A stretch of DNA of 64,000 nt from CAMLQK01 sp035690865 (GTDB taxonomy: Bacteria > Patescibacteriota > Saccharimonadia > Saccharimonadales > UBA4665). Positions 7,602 through 16,609 of this stretch are shown in pieces. Made by a program: the position numbers and the translations under genes. Position 1 is the first letter of the stretch, and each line of letters begins with the position of its first letter. The notes under the pieces were generated by a model. The model had not been told where the DNA came from. It searched no databases and was given only the letters and a program-made list of their open reading frames with translations. The DNA lies in NCBI GenBank assembly GCA_035690865.1, contig DASSKE010000005.1, forward strand, positions 1 through 64,000. The letters are read 5' to 3'.

Positions 7602-10395
7602 GGAATTGGCCAGTATGAGAAGTAGCCACTTTGGCAATCTCAGCTGGCGTACCCGTGGCGACAACCTGACCTCCGCCTGACCCACCTTCTGGTCCCATAT
7701 CAATGATGTAATCGGCAGATTTAATGACGTCCAGATTATGTTCAATAATGACCATACTATTACCGGTGTTGACCAGAGCATGCATAACGTCAAGTAAGCG
7801 GTCAACGTCCGCCATGTGTAAACCGGTTGTCGGTTCATCGAGGATATATAGTGTGCGTCCGGTAGGACGGCGCGAGAGCTCGGTCGCTAATTTGATACGC
7901 TGCGCTTCACCACCAGACAGCTGCGTCGCCGGCTGCCCCAGACTGATGTAGCCAAGCCCTACATCTACCAGTGTTTGTAGCTTACGAGCAATGGCTGGGA
8001 TATTGCCAAAGAACTCCAGGGCTTGCTCACAGTTCATCTCCAGCACATCACTAATAGTTTTGTCCTTATAATGGATCTCGAGCGCCTCTCGGTTGTATCG
8101 TTTTCCGTGACAAACTTCACACTGAACATATACATCAGGCAAGAAATGCATTTCAATCTTGATAATGCCATCACCGGCACAGTTTTCGCAGCGGCCACCC
8201 TTAACATTAAAGCTGAACCGGCCCGGATTATAGCCACGTAGCTTTGCCTCGGGAGTTTGAGCAAATAGTTCGCGGATTGGCGTGAACAATCCGGTATATG
8301 TGGCAGGGTTAGAGCGCGGCGTACGCCCGATGGGTGACTGGTCAATAATAATTGCTTTATCGAGCTCTTTAATACCCTCGATATCATCGTGCTTTCCTGG
8401 CACGGTATTAGCACGCATCAGGCGAGCCTGTAACTCTTTTGCAAGAATATCATTAATAAGCGACGATTTGCCCGAACCCGACACGCCGCTCACAACTACC
8501 AACTGACCTAAAGGAATATCAACGGTTACATTCTGCAAATTGTGCTCGCGCGCACCGCGGATAGTCAGTTTTTTGCCGTTTCCCTTACGCCGTTTTGCCG
8601 GAGCTTTGATGGCTTTTTTGCCCGAAAGATACTGGCCAGTAATGCTTTTGTCATTCTTAGCTACTTCTGCTGGCGTACCGGCAGCTACCACATGTCCGCC
8701 GTGGATACCGGCACCTGGCCCGATATCAAGCAAATAGTCAGCCGTACGGATAGTATCCTCATCGTGTTCAACCACTATAACGGTGTTGCCCAATTCTTTA
8801 AGGTGCTTGAGCGTTTTAATAAGACGGTCGTTGTCACGTTGATGCAGTCCGATACTTGGCTCGTCGAGCACATACAAAACGCCCTGCAAACCAGAACCAA
8901 TCTGTGTGGCTAGCCGGATACGCTGAGCCTCGCCGCCAGAAAGTGTCGTCGCACTACGCAACAATGTAAGATACGCCAGGCCAACATCCATCAAAAAGCT
9001 CAGGCGGGCACAGATTTCTTTCAGCACCAGCTTGGCAATTTGCATTTCTTTGTCACCCAGCTTGAGGCTATCAAAGAAAGCCACTGCCTGGTCGATAGAA
9101 AGCTCACAGATATCCATAATAGAATGGCCGTCAATAGTAATGGCCAGAACTTCGGGTTTTAAGCGCCGCCCTTCACAGGCATAGCAAGGCTTTTCCTGCA
9201 TAAACCGTTCAATGTCATGCCGAATAAAGTCGCTGTCTGTTTCTTTGTGCCGACGTTCTAAATTAGGGATGACACCTTCGTAGGTTGTTTCAAAAGAACG
9301 GCCGACGCCTAACGACACTCGATATTTCTCGTCACCAGTACCGTATAACACTTTTTGTAGCTGGTCTTTAGTGAGTTGACTGGTTGGTTCGTGCAAGCTA
9401 AAGCCATACACGTCAGCTACAGCTTGTAGCTTTTTCATATACCAAGCATCAACATTTACTCTGTTAAAAGGACGAATAGCGCCTTCGGCAATGGTGAGCC
9501 TGCCGTTAGGAATCACCAGCTCGGGGTCAACTTCCAGGCGGGAGCCCAGACCTGTACATACCGGGCAAGCACCTTGCGGCGAGTTAAAGCTGAAGGTGCG
9601 CGGCTCGAGCTCCGGAATGGCCACATCGGGGTGATCAATGCAGGCATACATCAAGCTGTACTGGTATTCCTCATGGCTGTCAGCGTTGGTGACGCGCAAT
9701 TTACCCTCGGCGACTTCGAGCGCTTGCTCCACAGATTGAGCCAACCGGCCACGGCTCGCTTCGTCATTCACTAAGCGATCAACAACTACTTCAATGGTAT
9801 GCTTGTAATTCTTATCGAGCGCTGGGAACTCATCCAAAGCATACACAACTCCGTCTACGCGCACGCGGGCAAAACCAGCGCGCATGTACTGCTCGGGAAC
9901 ATGCTCAAACGCCCCTTTTTTGGCGGTAACCACGGGCGCCAGAATCATAAGGCGAGCATCTTTTGGCAGGCTGGCTATCTGGTCTACAATATTTTGCGTC
10001 GTTTGGCGCGTAACCGGCTTATGACAAACCGGGCAGTGCGGCACACCAATACGAGCGAATAAGAGGCGCAGATAATCATAGATCTCAGTAACCGTTGCTA
10101 CAGTGGAGCGTGGGTTACGACTCGTGGATTTTTGGTCAATAGAAATTGCTGGGCTCAGACCGTCAATCTGGTCTACGTCTGGTTTTTCCATGAGTCCTAA
10201 GAACTGACGTGCATATGAACTCAGTGACTCAACGTAGCGGCGCTGGCCTTCGGCATAAATCGTATCAAACGCCAAAGAAGACTTGCCTGAGCCAGACAAG
10301 CCGGTAATGACAACCAACTTTTCGCGCGGGATCTCAACAGTAATATTCTTGAGATTATGTTCCCGCGCACCTTGTACGATAATTTTCTCTGCCAT
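7585..10395 (-). CDS. uvrA: Excinuclease ABC subunit A
   Basis: UvrA is the damage-recognition ATPase of nucleotide excision repair and acts as a dimer with UvrB. The 936 residues are full length for the family. Visible features: N-terminal Walker A GLSGSGKSS (33-41), a first zinc motif CPVCHKP, a UvrB-binding/insertion region, signature LSGGEAQRIRLATQ, Walker B VLDEPSIGLH, a second Walker A GVSGSGKSS, the C-terminal zinc finger (CENCAGDG...CEVCHGKRYN) and a second signature. TATACT lies 10 nt before the ATG, with no Shine-Dalgarno. Confidence 0.98.
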   Translation of the reverse strand: MAEKIIVQGAREHNLKNITVEIPREKLVVITGLSGSGKSSLAFDTIYAEGQRRYVESLSSYARQFLGLMEKPDVDQIDGLSPAISIDQKSTSRNPRSTVATVTEIYDYLRLLFARIGVPHCPVCHKPVTRQTTQNIVDQIASLPKDARLMILAPVVTAKKGAFEHVPEQYMRAGFARVRVDGVVYALDEFPALDKNYKHTIEVVVDRLVNDEASRGRLAQSVEQALEVAEGKLRVTNADSHEEYQYSLMYACIDHPDVAIPELEPRTFSFNSPQGACPVCTGLGSRLEVDPELVIPNGRLTIAEGAIRPFNRVNVDAWYMKKLQAVADVYGFSLHEPTSQLTKDQLQKVLYGTGDEKYRVSLGVGRSFETTYEGVIPNLERRHKETDSDFIRHDIERFMQEKPCYACEGRRLKPEVLAITIDGHSIMDICELSIDQAVAFFDSLKLGDKEMQIAKLVLKEICARLSFLMDVGLAYLTLLRSATTLSGGEAQRIRLATQIGSGLQGVLYVLDEPSIGLHQRDNDRLIKTLKHLKELGNTVIVVEHDEDTIRTADYLLDIGPGAGIHGGHVVAAGTPAEVAKNDKSITGQYLSGKKAIKAPAKRRKGNGKKLTIRGAREHNLQNVTVDIPLGQLVVVSGVSGSGKSSLINDILAKELQARLMRANTVPGKHDDIEGIKELDKAIIIDQSPIGRTPRSNPATYTGLFTPIRELFAQTPEAKLRGYNPGRFSFNVKGGRCENCAGDGIIKIEMHFLPDVYVQCEVCHGKRYNREALEIHYKDKTISDVLEMNCEQALEFFGNIPAIARKLQTLVDVGLGYISLGQPATQLSGGEAQRIKLATELSRRPTGRTLYILDEPTTGLHMADVDRLLDVMHALVNTGNSMVIIEHNLDVIKSADYIIDMGPEGGSGGGQVVATGTPAEIAKVATSHTGQFLKRML

Positions 10396-10439
10396 GAACG
10401 TATATAGTATACGCCAAAAAGAGCAAGTTATCCACTGCT

Positions 10440-11444
10440 TTAAGCGGCGGCTTCGGGAGCTGGCAAGCCTTCGTAGAAGGAACGGACATTATTAGAGATA
10501 ATGGCGTGAACACCGGCCCAATCCAATTTACTGCTAAGGAATTGCCTTGCTTTATCTTCACCAAACTTTTCACTTAATGCTAAATGTAAGCCGGCAAGCG
10601 GAATCTCTACAACAGCTGGCAGCTTCGCGTCAGGATTACCTGCGTTTTGCTCCCGCCAAATCTCATGGGTCTCTAGCAATACATCCCCGAGCGCCGTTGA
10701 GGCAAGGTTGCCCGCTATAAGCCCTCGCAAATCTTTCATCGAGCGCTTGCGATCATCTTCGTTCTTGCAGTCGACACGCCCTGCGCTAACATGAACACGG
10801 CGAATGGGAATATCGTGGGCTCTAACCGCATCAAAAAAGAGCTTTCGGTTTACATGAATATTAGGATTGTCCTTGTGGGCTCGCAGCAAATGATGCGGAT
10901 CAATAGTTAATTCATCTACGCCGGCACTTTGGAGATTGCGCCACATTCGCGATTCGTAGTGACTTGGCAAGGTCACACGCAAACCATCGAGCATGTCAGC
11001 TACAGGCTGAATAGATGTTCCGCGAAAACCATAATCCTCAAAGTTAACGCTCTTGCCCCGGTGGCTATGACCGGCAAATACTACCGCTGGCAGTTGGCCA
11101 TCAGCCATGTTGCTAATTACATTGAGCGAGGCATGCTGACCAATTAATGCGGTGCGTTCCAAACCGTGCGCCCAACTCTGGTGTACGGACGTATAGAGCG
11201 GCTGCTCAACATCACCTGTATCATTGCGTTGGTGGAGGTCTTTGCCTGCAAACATATAGCGCGCCCTATCGAGTGTAAAGATCTGGGCCGGTGTAATCTC
11301 GTAACCGCCATCATAGCCTAATCCGTAAGCACCGTCGCACTCTTTAACTTCTTGAAGGTATACCATATGACCTTCAACACCCATCGTTACCGCGTCGCGG
11401 CGTGGGAGACATAAATTTGACACTTGTGCAATAATCTCTGCCAT
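10440..11444 (-). CDS. Hypothetical protein, possible TIM-barrel fold
   Basis: A 334-residue soluble protein I do not recognise. Short strand-like runs at regular spacing (QLPAVVFAGHSH, GLRVTLPSH, ELTIDPHHLL, IRRVHVSAGR, LPAVVEIPLAGLHLAL) with several His and Asp residues at strand ends recall a TIM barrel of the xylose-isomerase-like or metal-dependent kind; this is weak inference. It is upstream of uvrA on the same strand. TATACT (11455-11460) lies 10 nt before the ATG. Confidence 0.6.
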   Translation of the reverse strand: MAEIIAQVSNLCLPRRDAVTMGVEGHMVYLQEVKECDGAYGLGYDGGYEITPAQIFTLDRARYMFAGKDLHQRNDTGDVEQPLYTSVHQSWAHGLERTALIGQHASLNVISNMADGQLPAVVFAGHSHRGKSVNFEDYGFRGTSIQPVADMLDGLRVTLPSHYESRMWRNLQSAGVDELTIDPHHLLRAHKDNPNIHVNRKLFFDAVRAHDIPIRRVHVSAGRVDCKNEDDRKRSMKDLRGLIAGNLASTALGDVLLETHEIWREQNAGNPDAKLPAVVEIPLAGLHLALSEKFGEDKARQFLSSKLDWAGVHAIISNNVRSFYEGLPAPEAAA

Positions 11445-11481
11445 ATACGACAGTAGTATACCGTACCGTCCCCTGGAATGC

Positions 11482-11487
11482 TATACT
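11482..11487 (+). promoter_or_regulatory. -10 box, near-leaderless promoter of the PGPGW gene
   Basis: TGC-TATACT lies 7 nt before the ATG at 11495. Transcription would start at or within 1-2 nt of the start codon. No Shine-Dalgarno is present. Confidence 0.6.
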
Positions 11488-11494
11488 TAGTAGT

Positions 11495-11773
11495 ATGGAA
11501 ACACTCAAAAGATGGTGGCAGAGAGTACCAAAGGCGGTTCGCAAGCCCCTGGTCCTCATGGTCGGGTCAGCTGTAATAATTGCTGGTATTGCCATGCTGG
11601 TGCTGCCGGGCCCAGGCTGGGCGGCAATATTCCTCGGTTTTGCTATTTTGGCCACCGAATTTGCCTTTGCAGAGCGGGTACGAGACTGGCTTGTTAGCGA
11701 GCTAAAAAAGCTCATTAACCGTGGTCTTAAACTCTGGAAATCCCTTCGTAAAAAGCCTAAAAATCACCAGTAA
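11495..11773 (+). CDS. Small membrane protein, PGPGW family
   Basis: A 92-residue protein with the family's name-giving signature: LPGPGWAAIFLGFAIL between two hydrophobic segments (about 22-40 and 43-60), followed by the EFAFAERV segment and a very basic C-terminal tail. The family is widespread in Actinobacteria and has no assigned function. It is divergent from the 11444 gene, with back-to-back near-leaderless promoters in 50 bp. Confidence 0.8.
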   Translation: METLKRWWQRVPKAVRKPLVLMVGSAVIIAGIAMLVLPGPGWAAIFLGFAILATEFAFAERVRDWLVSELKKLINRGLKLWKSLRKKPKNHQ

Positions 11774-11795
11774 ACATAAGCTTGTTACAATATAT

Positions 11796-11823
11796 TTGAC
11801 TGTGGCGCAATTCTATGTAGAAT
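11796..11823 (+). promoter_or_regulatory. Promoter of the 62-aa membrane protein gene
   Basis: TTGACT (11796-11801), a 16-bp spacer, TAGAAT (11818-11823). This gives a leader of about 35 nt ending in the ribosome site GAAGGTGG. Confidence 0.55.
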
Positions 11824-11864
11824 AGGAATTAAGAATAGTTTCAATTTTTAGAAGGTGGCGCGTT

Positions 11865-12053
11865 ATGCAAGATTTTATTGTACTTGGCCTAATTCCTGGT
11901 ACCCAAATACAAATAACATTTGTGGCTTGGCTTTTTATAGCCTTTGGCCTGGTGGGCTTTTGGATAGCCAGGATTAACCAGAGAACTCTGGCTTTTCAGG
12001 GCTGGGTTATTGCTTCGTATATTGCAATTAAAACACAGCAGCGTCAGTTCTAA
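11865..12053 (+). CDS. Small membrane protein, hypothetical
   Basis: 62 residues with one clear membrane segment (about 18-36, TFVAWLFIAFGLVGFWIA) and a second moderately hydrophobic stretch. The strong ribosome site GAAGGTGG and its own TTGACT promoter support it as a real gene. No family recognised. Confidence 0.65.
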   Translation: MQDFIVLGLIPGTQIQITFVAWLFIAFGLVGFWIARINQRTLAFQGWVIASYIAIKTQQRQF

Positions 12054-12070
12054 AACGCAGCTTACGTATC

Positions 12071-13513
12071 TTACACGTCATCGGGCATAATACTTTCGGC
12101 ATAGAGTTGCAGTTCTTGCAAAAGGTATTGCTGATGATCGGTAAGCGTGTCGCGTTGAGCAATGGTTTGCAGAAGGCGCATGTAATTAGCCATGCGACTA
12201 TGTTCACCGCCGCCTAGTAGTTGCTGCTTGCAAAATGCTTGCCATGTTTCCTGCTCTTCGGGAGTTAATGTTTTCGGAAAATTACGTGCTTTGTAGAGTG
12301 GCAATAATGCCCTGAGCCGCTGATCGCTAAAATGGAATGCTTCTTCGTTTAGCTCTTCTGGCTTGGCAGCACGCACCGCACGAAGCATCTGTTTATCGCG
12401 GCCCTCAAAGAAACCGTCGTAAAGCTGCGCATCTACGTGCTGTTCGTTGGCAAATAAACTGCTCTGGGTTTGCTTTTCTAAAATCTCTGCAGCCTTAACG
12501 AGGCGATCAGCAAAGCTGGTATCAGAAGCTAAAGTAGCTGCGTGTTTTTGTACGCTCATTTTGTCTACTTTGAGTCGCTTACTTGCTGCCTCATCTAACA
12601 CCGATAGTGGGGCTACCGCAGGGCATTTGTTATAAGCAATTGTTTTGACGGGCAAACGCGGATCATTAGGGTCACGTTCTTTTTGCCACTGCCACTTTTT
12701 AGCGAGCTGCTCCGGCGTCATAACCATAAAAGGCGCCGGATCGTAGCGCAAGTCAAATACATACGACCCCTGCTTTTTAGTATTTGCACAGACACGCACG
12801 GCAACGGTGGTTTTTTCGAAGTCGCCAGAGTATTGGCCACTGGTATATACAAATGGCTGATTCGATTCAACCAAATCGGCCACCTTGTATTTGTCCCGCA
12901 TGGTAAATAAAAAGTCGAAAAGACGCGGCTGCGATTGCTTAACAAGTTTAGCGACTTCTATTGTCGCATAAACGTCGCTTAAGGCATCGTGAGCATGTTC
13001 GTGGCTGAGCTTATTAAGGCCTGTAAGTAATTCAAGCCTATTAGTGGGGCGACCTTTGGCGTCAAATGGCCACTGAATGCCCCCCGGCCGTAGAGCCCGA
13101 GTCATACGCACAACGTCTAGCATATCCCACCGGCCACGGCCGTCCTGCCAGTGCCATTCGTATGCGTCCCAAAAATTACGGTAATGCAGATAACGCAGGA
13201 ACTCGTCGTCAAAACGGATGGTGTTAAAGCCTAAAAAGATCGTATTTTCTGTAGCAATCTCGTCGGTAAAATAACGCAAGAACTCGGCTTCGGTGATACC
13301 TTCGGCAAGTGTTTGCTGCGGCGTGATACCTGTGAGCAGCACCGCTTCGGGGTCGGGTAAAATGTCCCGGGTCATTTTAATATGCAGATTAACAGGATCG
13401 CCGATAGGATTAAGCTGCATGTCGGTACGCTGTCCGGCAAACTGCATAATGCGTGATTGGCGCGGATTAATGCCGCTTGTTTCGAGGTCGTAAAAGAAAA
13501 AACTGGCACTCAT
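12071..13513 (-). CDS. sbcB: Exodeoxyribonuclease I
   Basis: Exonuclease I degrades single-stranded DNA 3' to 5' in repair and recombination. The 480 residues match the E. coli enzyme in length. The DEDDh nuclease motifs are present: DLETSG near residue 10, NTIRFDDEFLR near 97 and HDALSDV near 175. These are followed by the SH3-like and C-terminal helical parts of the ExoI family (e.g. LFTMRDKYKVADLV). TACACT (13520-13525) lies 6 nt before the ATG, so the mRNA is probably leaderless. Confidence 0.93.
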   Translation of the reverse strand: MSASFFFYDLETSGINPRQSRIMQFAGQRTDMQLNPIGDPVNLHIKMTRDILPDPEAVLLTGITPQQTLAEGITEAEFLRYFTDEIATENTIFLGFNTIRFDDEFLRYLHYRNFWDAYEWHWQDGRGRWDMLDVVRMTRALRPGGIQWPFDAKGRPTNRLELLTGLNKLSHEHAHDALSDVYATIEVAKLVKQSQPRLFDFLFTMRDKYKVADLVESNQPFVYTSGQYSGDFEKTTVAVRVCANTKKQGSYVFDLRYDPAPFMVMTPEQLAKKWQWQKERDPNDPRLPVKTIAYNKCPAVAPLSVLDEAASKRLKVDKMSVQKHAATLASDTSFADRLVKAAEILEKQTQSSLFANEQHVDAQLYDGFFEGRDKQMLRAVRAAKPEELNEEAFHFSDQRLRALLPLYKARNFPKTLTPEEQETWQAFCKQQLLGGGEHSRMANYMRLLQTIAQRDTLTDHQQYLLQELQLYAESIMPDDV

Positions 13514-13519
13514 GGTACC

Positions 13520-13525
13520 AGTGTA
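13520..13525 (-). promoter_or_regulatory. -10 box, near-leaderless sbcB promoter
   Basis: TACACT on the minus strand, 6 nt before the sbcB ATG; no Shine-Dalgarno. Confidence 0.5.
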
Positions 13526-13538
13526 ACACGGCTTGCGG

Positions 13539-14003
13539 TTATACCGCCTGCTGCGCTCTAGATGCTGCGTCGACTTCGCCTGCTCGAGCGACTTTATAGG
13601 CTCGTACTACCGTTGCCAGCTGCCGTAAATCGAGCCTGCCTAATACACTGTTTTCGTCTTCTGACTCAACCAGCGCCCCCATAAAATCCATTACCAACGG
13701 CCGCACATCCGGGTCACGAAGGCTATTGGACATCACCCGGGCCGCCATATCGCTATCCAGACCTATTAAACCCGGTGAGAGATAACAGCCCAACTTCTTT
13801 GCCAAAGCATCGGGGTGATCGCTCAAATGTTCAATAAACTCCTTAGCTTGCGTAGGCGCATTATGTACAAATGTCGGCATCACCAAGGAGAAATCATCCA
13901 TACCCTCTGCGAAGGGAGTATCTTCGCGCAGAGTATACACTTCAAGATAATCGGGCCACGTTTCTTTATCCGCTAAATCAACACCCCTGAATTCATACAA
14001 CAT
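13539..14003 (-). CDS. Hypothetical acidic protein downstream of obg
   Basis: A 154-residue soluble, acidic, largely helical protein with no motif I recognise. It lies 21 bp after obg in the same direction and has a strong ribosome site (GGAGGGG), so it is almost certainly cotranscribed with obg. No function can be proposed. Confidence 0.7.
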   Translation of the reverse strand: MLYEFRGVDLADKETWPDYLEVYTLREDTPFAEGMDDFSLVMPTFVHNAPTQAKEFIEHLSDHPDALAKKLGCYLSPGLIGLDSDMAARVMSNSLRDPDVRPLVMDFMGALVESEDENSVLGRLDLRQLATVVRAYKVARAGEVDAASRAQQAV

Positions 14004-14024
14004 GCATCCCCTCCGCTAAAGCAT

Positions 14025-15320
14025 TTAGTATTCGAGCTGGCCGGACTTACCAATGACAATGGTGTCGCCAGGGTTAATTCCTTCACGCACCAAACCGTGC
14101 ATAATACCCATCTTTTTCATGATATCACGCAGGCGGCGAACCCCGTCTTCGTTATCAAAGTCAGTACGAGCTGCAAACTTTTCTATCTTGCGGCCGGTGA
14201 CCACAAAACGCCCATTTTCTTTAACCACCTTCCAGGCATTATCGGTATCACGCAAAGTGAGAATTGGCACTTCGCCTAATGTCTCACCCTTTTCGGCGGC
14301 AGCTTCGGCTTCGGCCTGATGCTTTTGACGCTCTATATCAACAACTTTTTTAGTAGTAAAAAGCAGTTCTTTAATACCCAGATGAGCCTGGGACGAAATA
14401 GCCATAACCGGCGTCCCCTCAGGAACAACTGCCTTTAGCTGCTTGAGCAAATCATCAACGATATCCTGGTCTAAGCCGTCGATCTTTGTAAGTACCACGA
14501 TTTGAGGCTTACCGGACAGGTCAATTTTATAGGCTGCCAACTCTTGCTGAATCGTTTTGTAGGTTTCGGCAACATCAGGCTGGTAAGCATCTACGAGATG
14601 CATGAGAACACTCGTGCGCTCCACATGACGCAGAAACTCGTCACCCAACCCCTTACCCTCGGCAGCGCCTTCTATAAGGCCCGGAATGTCAGCAAAAAGC
14701 AAATGCGCTTCGCCTACAGGCGCAACGCCCAGGCTTGGCTTAAGAGTTGTAAACGGATAGTTGGCGATTTCGGGGGTAGCATTGCTCACAACACTCAATA
14801 ATGTTGACTTGCCGGCATTTGGCTCGCCCACGAGCCCTACGTCAGCGATCATTTTTAATTCCAGCTTGGCCGTAAAGCTTTCGCCCTTTTCGCCTTTTTC
14901 GGCTACACGCGGCGCCTGACGAACTGAACTCACAAAGTGAGCATTGCCAAAGCCGCCGTCACCACCCTTGGCAATTATCACTTGTTGCCCATCGGCCGCC
15001 AGATCGGCCATAAGCTGGCCTTCTTCGTTAAGTACACTGGTACCTACCGGAACAGGTACGAGTAAGTCCTCGCCATTCTTTCCGTGTCGGCGTCGTTTGC
15101 TACCGGCCTGTCCGTGCTCAGCTTTGAGTTCTCGCTGAAATCGAAAGTTAGCGAGCGTGTTCTGGTTACGGCTCGCCACAAAGACTACGTTGCCACCACG
15201 ACCGCCGTCACCGCCGTCTGGACCGCCTTTGTCGACAAATTTTTCATGTCGAAAACTGACGGCGCCGTCACCGCCATCGCCAGAAGCCACCATAACTGTT
15301 GCGGTATCTACAAAGCTCAT
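14025..15320 (-). CDS. obg: Obg-family GTPase
   Basis: Ribosome-associated GTPase of large-subunit assembly and stress control. The 431 residues have the Gly-rich Obg fold (1-158; FVDTATVMVASGDGGDGAVS), the G domain (G1 GEPNAGKST near 165, G3 DIPGLIEGA near 212, G4 LTKID near 280) and the C-terminal OCT domain (about 340-425). TGC-TATAAT (15329-15334) lies 8 nt before the ATG, giving a near-leaderless mRNA. Confidence 0.97.
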   Translation of the reverse strand: MSFVDTATVMVASGDGGDGAVSFRHEKFVDKGGPDGGDGGRGGNVVFVASRNQNTLANFRFQRELKAEHGQAGSKRRRHGKNGEDLLVPVPVGTSVLNEEGQLMADLAADGQQVIIAKGGDGGFGNAHFVSSVRQAPRVAEKGEKGESFTAKLELKMIADVGLVGEPNAGKSTLLSVVSNATPEIANYPFTTLKPSLGVAPVGEAHLLFADIPGLIEGAAEGKGLGDEFLRHVERTSVLMHLVDAYQPDVAETYKTIQQELAAYKIDLSGKPQIVVLTKIDGLDQDIVDDLLKQLKAVVPEGTPVMAISSQAHLGIKELLFTTKKVVDIERQKHQAEAEAAAEKGETLGEVPILTLRDTDNAWKVVKENGRFVVTGRKIEKFAARTDFDNEDGVRRLRDIMKKMGIMHGLVREGINPGDTIVIGKSGQLEY

Positions 15321-15328
15321 TACTGGTT

Positions 15329-15334
15329 ATTATA
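15329..15334 (-). promoter_or_regulatory. -10 box, near-leaderless obg promoter
   Basis: Extended -10 TGCTATAAT on the minus strand; its last base is 9 nt from the A of the ATG. No Shine-Dalgarno. Confidence 0.6.
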
Positions 15335-15360
15335 GCACAATTACAGAGGTGGCGCCAGTA

Positions 15361-16434
15361 CTAGCGGTAAATGTAATGTGGGAAGGACGAAGCGGGCACC
15401 CAACCGCTATAACCAACCTTGTTAAATCCGGCTAAACCGTTCATATCGCTGTATTTAATTTGGGTGCCGTCGGCAGAGACCGCCTCAACATATGCAACGT
15501 GCCCAAAGCTACCACGGTCTGACTGAGCTATAGCTCCGGCCCGAGGCGTGCTGCTCACCGTCCATCCGCTTAATGGCGCCAGGTTATCCCAAGTATTAGC
15601 GTTACCCCAGTTGCTAGGAACTGCCACCCGGCTCGCTACATAGTACGTACAAAAACCGCGGTCGTACCCGTTATATCCGTAAATTGCCGAGCTTCCGTAA
15701 GAGAATCCGCTCCCATAGCTCGAAGATGCTGCGCGAATAATTTGTTGCACCTTACCATTGGGAATAATAATCTTCTCGCCTGGCTTAAGGCCATTAATTT
15801 CGGCATCGTTAAAAGCAATAATCTGGTCGGCACTCGCGCTATATTTAGCTGCCAGGCTCTGCGGTGTATCTCCGTCTGCAACAGTATAAACAATACCGTT
15901 AAGCGGCGGAATAGTAAGCGCAACGCCCACTCCAACCGCATCCCCGGTAACGTTGTTGGACCAACGGATACTATCAGAGGTAACATTAAACTTGGCTGCA
16001 ACGCTCGAAATAGTATCACCATCAACGGTAATATACGATTGAATGTCACGACGTGATTTAAGTGACGTTGCAACCACCTGAGGCTTTGTAACCACGCTGT
16101 TAGCAGCAGTTACAGCAAGCTCGGCTTTTACCGTATCGGCCTGGTTAGTCACGGCGGTTGCTTCGGGCATAGCAATAGAACGCGAAATGCTTACAGCAAT
16201 ATCCGCAGATGACAATTGGTCAATGGGGTCAGTCGCGGCCGTGTTAGTACTAAGTGCCGATTGGAATTGGCTCGTTGTAGCATTGCCACGCATAACAAAG
16301 AATAGAATCGCCGCCAAAAGGACAACGTTGAAGAATAACAAACTAAGGCGCACTGTTCGCTTTTTTATAGCAATTTTGGCTATTTTCGAGCGTACACGTT
16401 GCATAGGATTGCGTCGTACAGTGGTTTTTACCAC
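15361..16434 (-). CDS. Membrane-anchored LysM-CHAP peptidoglycan hydrolase
   Basis: A cell-wall amidase or endopeptidase. Order: basic cytoplasmic N-terminus, membrane anchor (about 28-48), linker, two LysM repeats (about 130-225; YITVDGDTISSVAAKFNV and YTVADGDTPQSLAAKYSA) and a C-terminal CHAP domain with catalytic Cys in RGFCTYYVASR and His in FGHVAYVEAV. The GTG at 16434 has no ribosome site. A strong one (GGAGGAG, 16471-16477) instead fits an in-frame ATT at 16462-16464, 6 nt away, which would add 10 residues; an internal ATG at 16404 is a third option. A structured leader lies upstream. Confidence 0.9.
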   Translation of the reverse strand: MVKTTVRRNPMQRVRSKIAKIAIKKRTVRLSLLFFNVVLLAAILFFVMRGNATTSQFQSALSTNTAATDPIDQLSSADIAVSISRSIAMPEATAVTNQADTVKAELAVTAANSVVTKPQVVATSLKSRRDIQSYITVDGDTISSVAAKFNVTSDSIRWSNNVTGDAVGVGVALTIPPLNGIVYTVADGDTPQSLAAKYSASADQIIAFNDAEINGLKPGEKIIIPNGKVQQIIRAASSSYGSGFSYGSSAIYGYNGYDRGFCTYYVASRVAVPSNWGNANTWDNLAPLSGWTVSSTPRAGAIAQSDRGSFGHVAYVEAVSADGTQIKYSDMNGLAGFNKVGYSGWVPASSFPHYIYR

Positions 16435-16470
16435 GCTTGCGGCGTTTGGGATTGGGTTACTAATAGTAAT

Positions 16471-16556
16471 CTCCTCCGAGGTAAAATTAGCTCAGGATAT
16501 GGTATAAACAGGAAGTTCCTGAGAGCGCCACCCCTGTTATGGGCACATAAGCGCTT
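16471..16556 (-). promoter_or_regulatory. Structured 5' leader of the CHAP hydrolase gene (possible riboswitch)
   Basis: From the predicted start near 16555 to the ribosome site the leader can form AGCGC...GCGCU around CCC...GGG (about 16522-16553), then the palindrome CAGGAA-C-TTCCTG, and ends with GAGCTAATTTTACCTCGG just before GGAGGAG. Part of this recalls the 3' conserved part of ydaO/yuaA c-di-AMP riboswitches (AGCUAACCUCG), which often control LysM/CHAP wall hydrolases. The match is partial and unproven. Confidence 0.4.
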
Positions 16557-16561
16557 GTTCA

Positions 16562-16567
16562 ATTATA
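16562..16567 (-). promoter_or_regulatory. -10 box of the CHAP hydrolase gene
   Basis: TGG-TATAAT on the minus strand, about 98 nt upstream of the likely start codon region. This is one of the few promoters here with a long leader. Confidence 0.55.
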
Positions 16568-16609
16568 CCAAGTTTAGCGCTTTTCTTCAAATAGTTCTAA
16601 AGGTTTTTA

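Noticed and set aside
15361..16464. NlpC/P60 rather than CHAP
   Set aside because: The spacing of Cys (RGFCTYY) and His (FGHVAYVE) and the following W-P segment match CHAP more closely.
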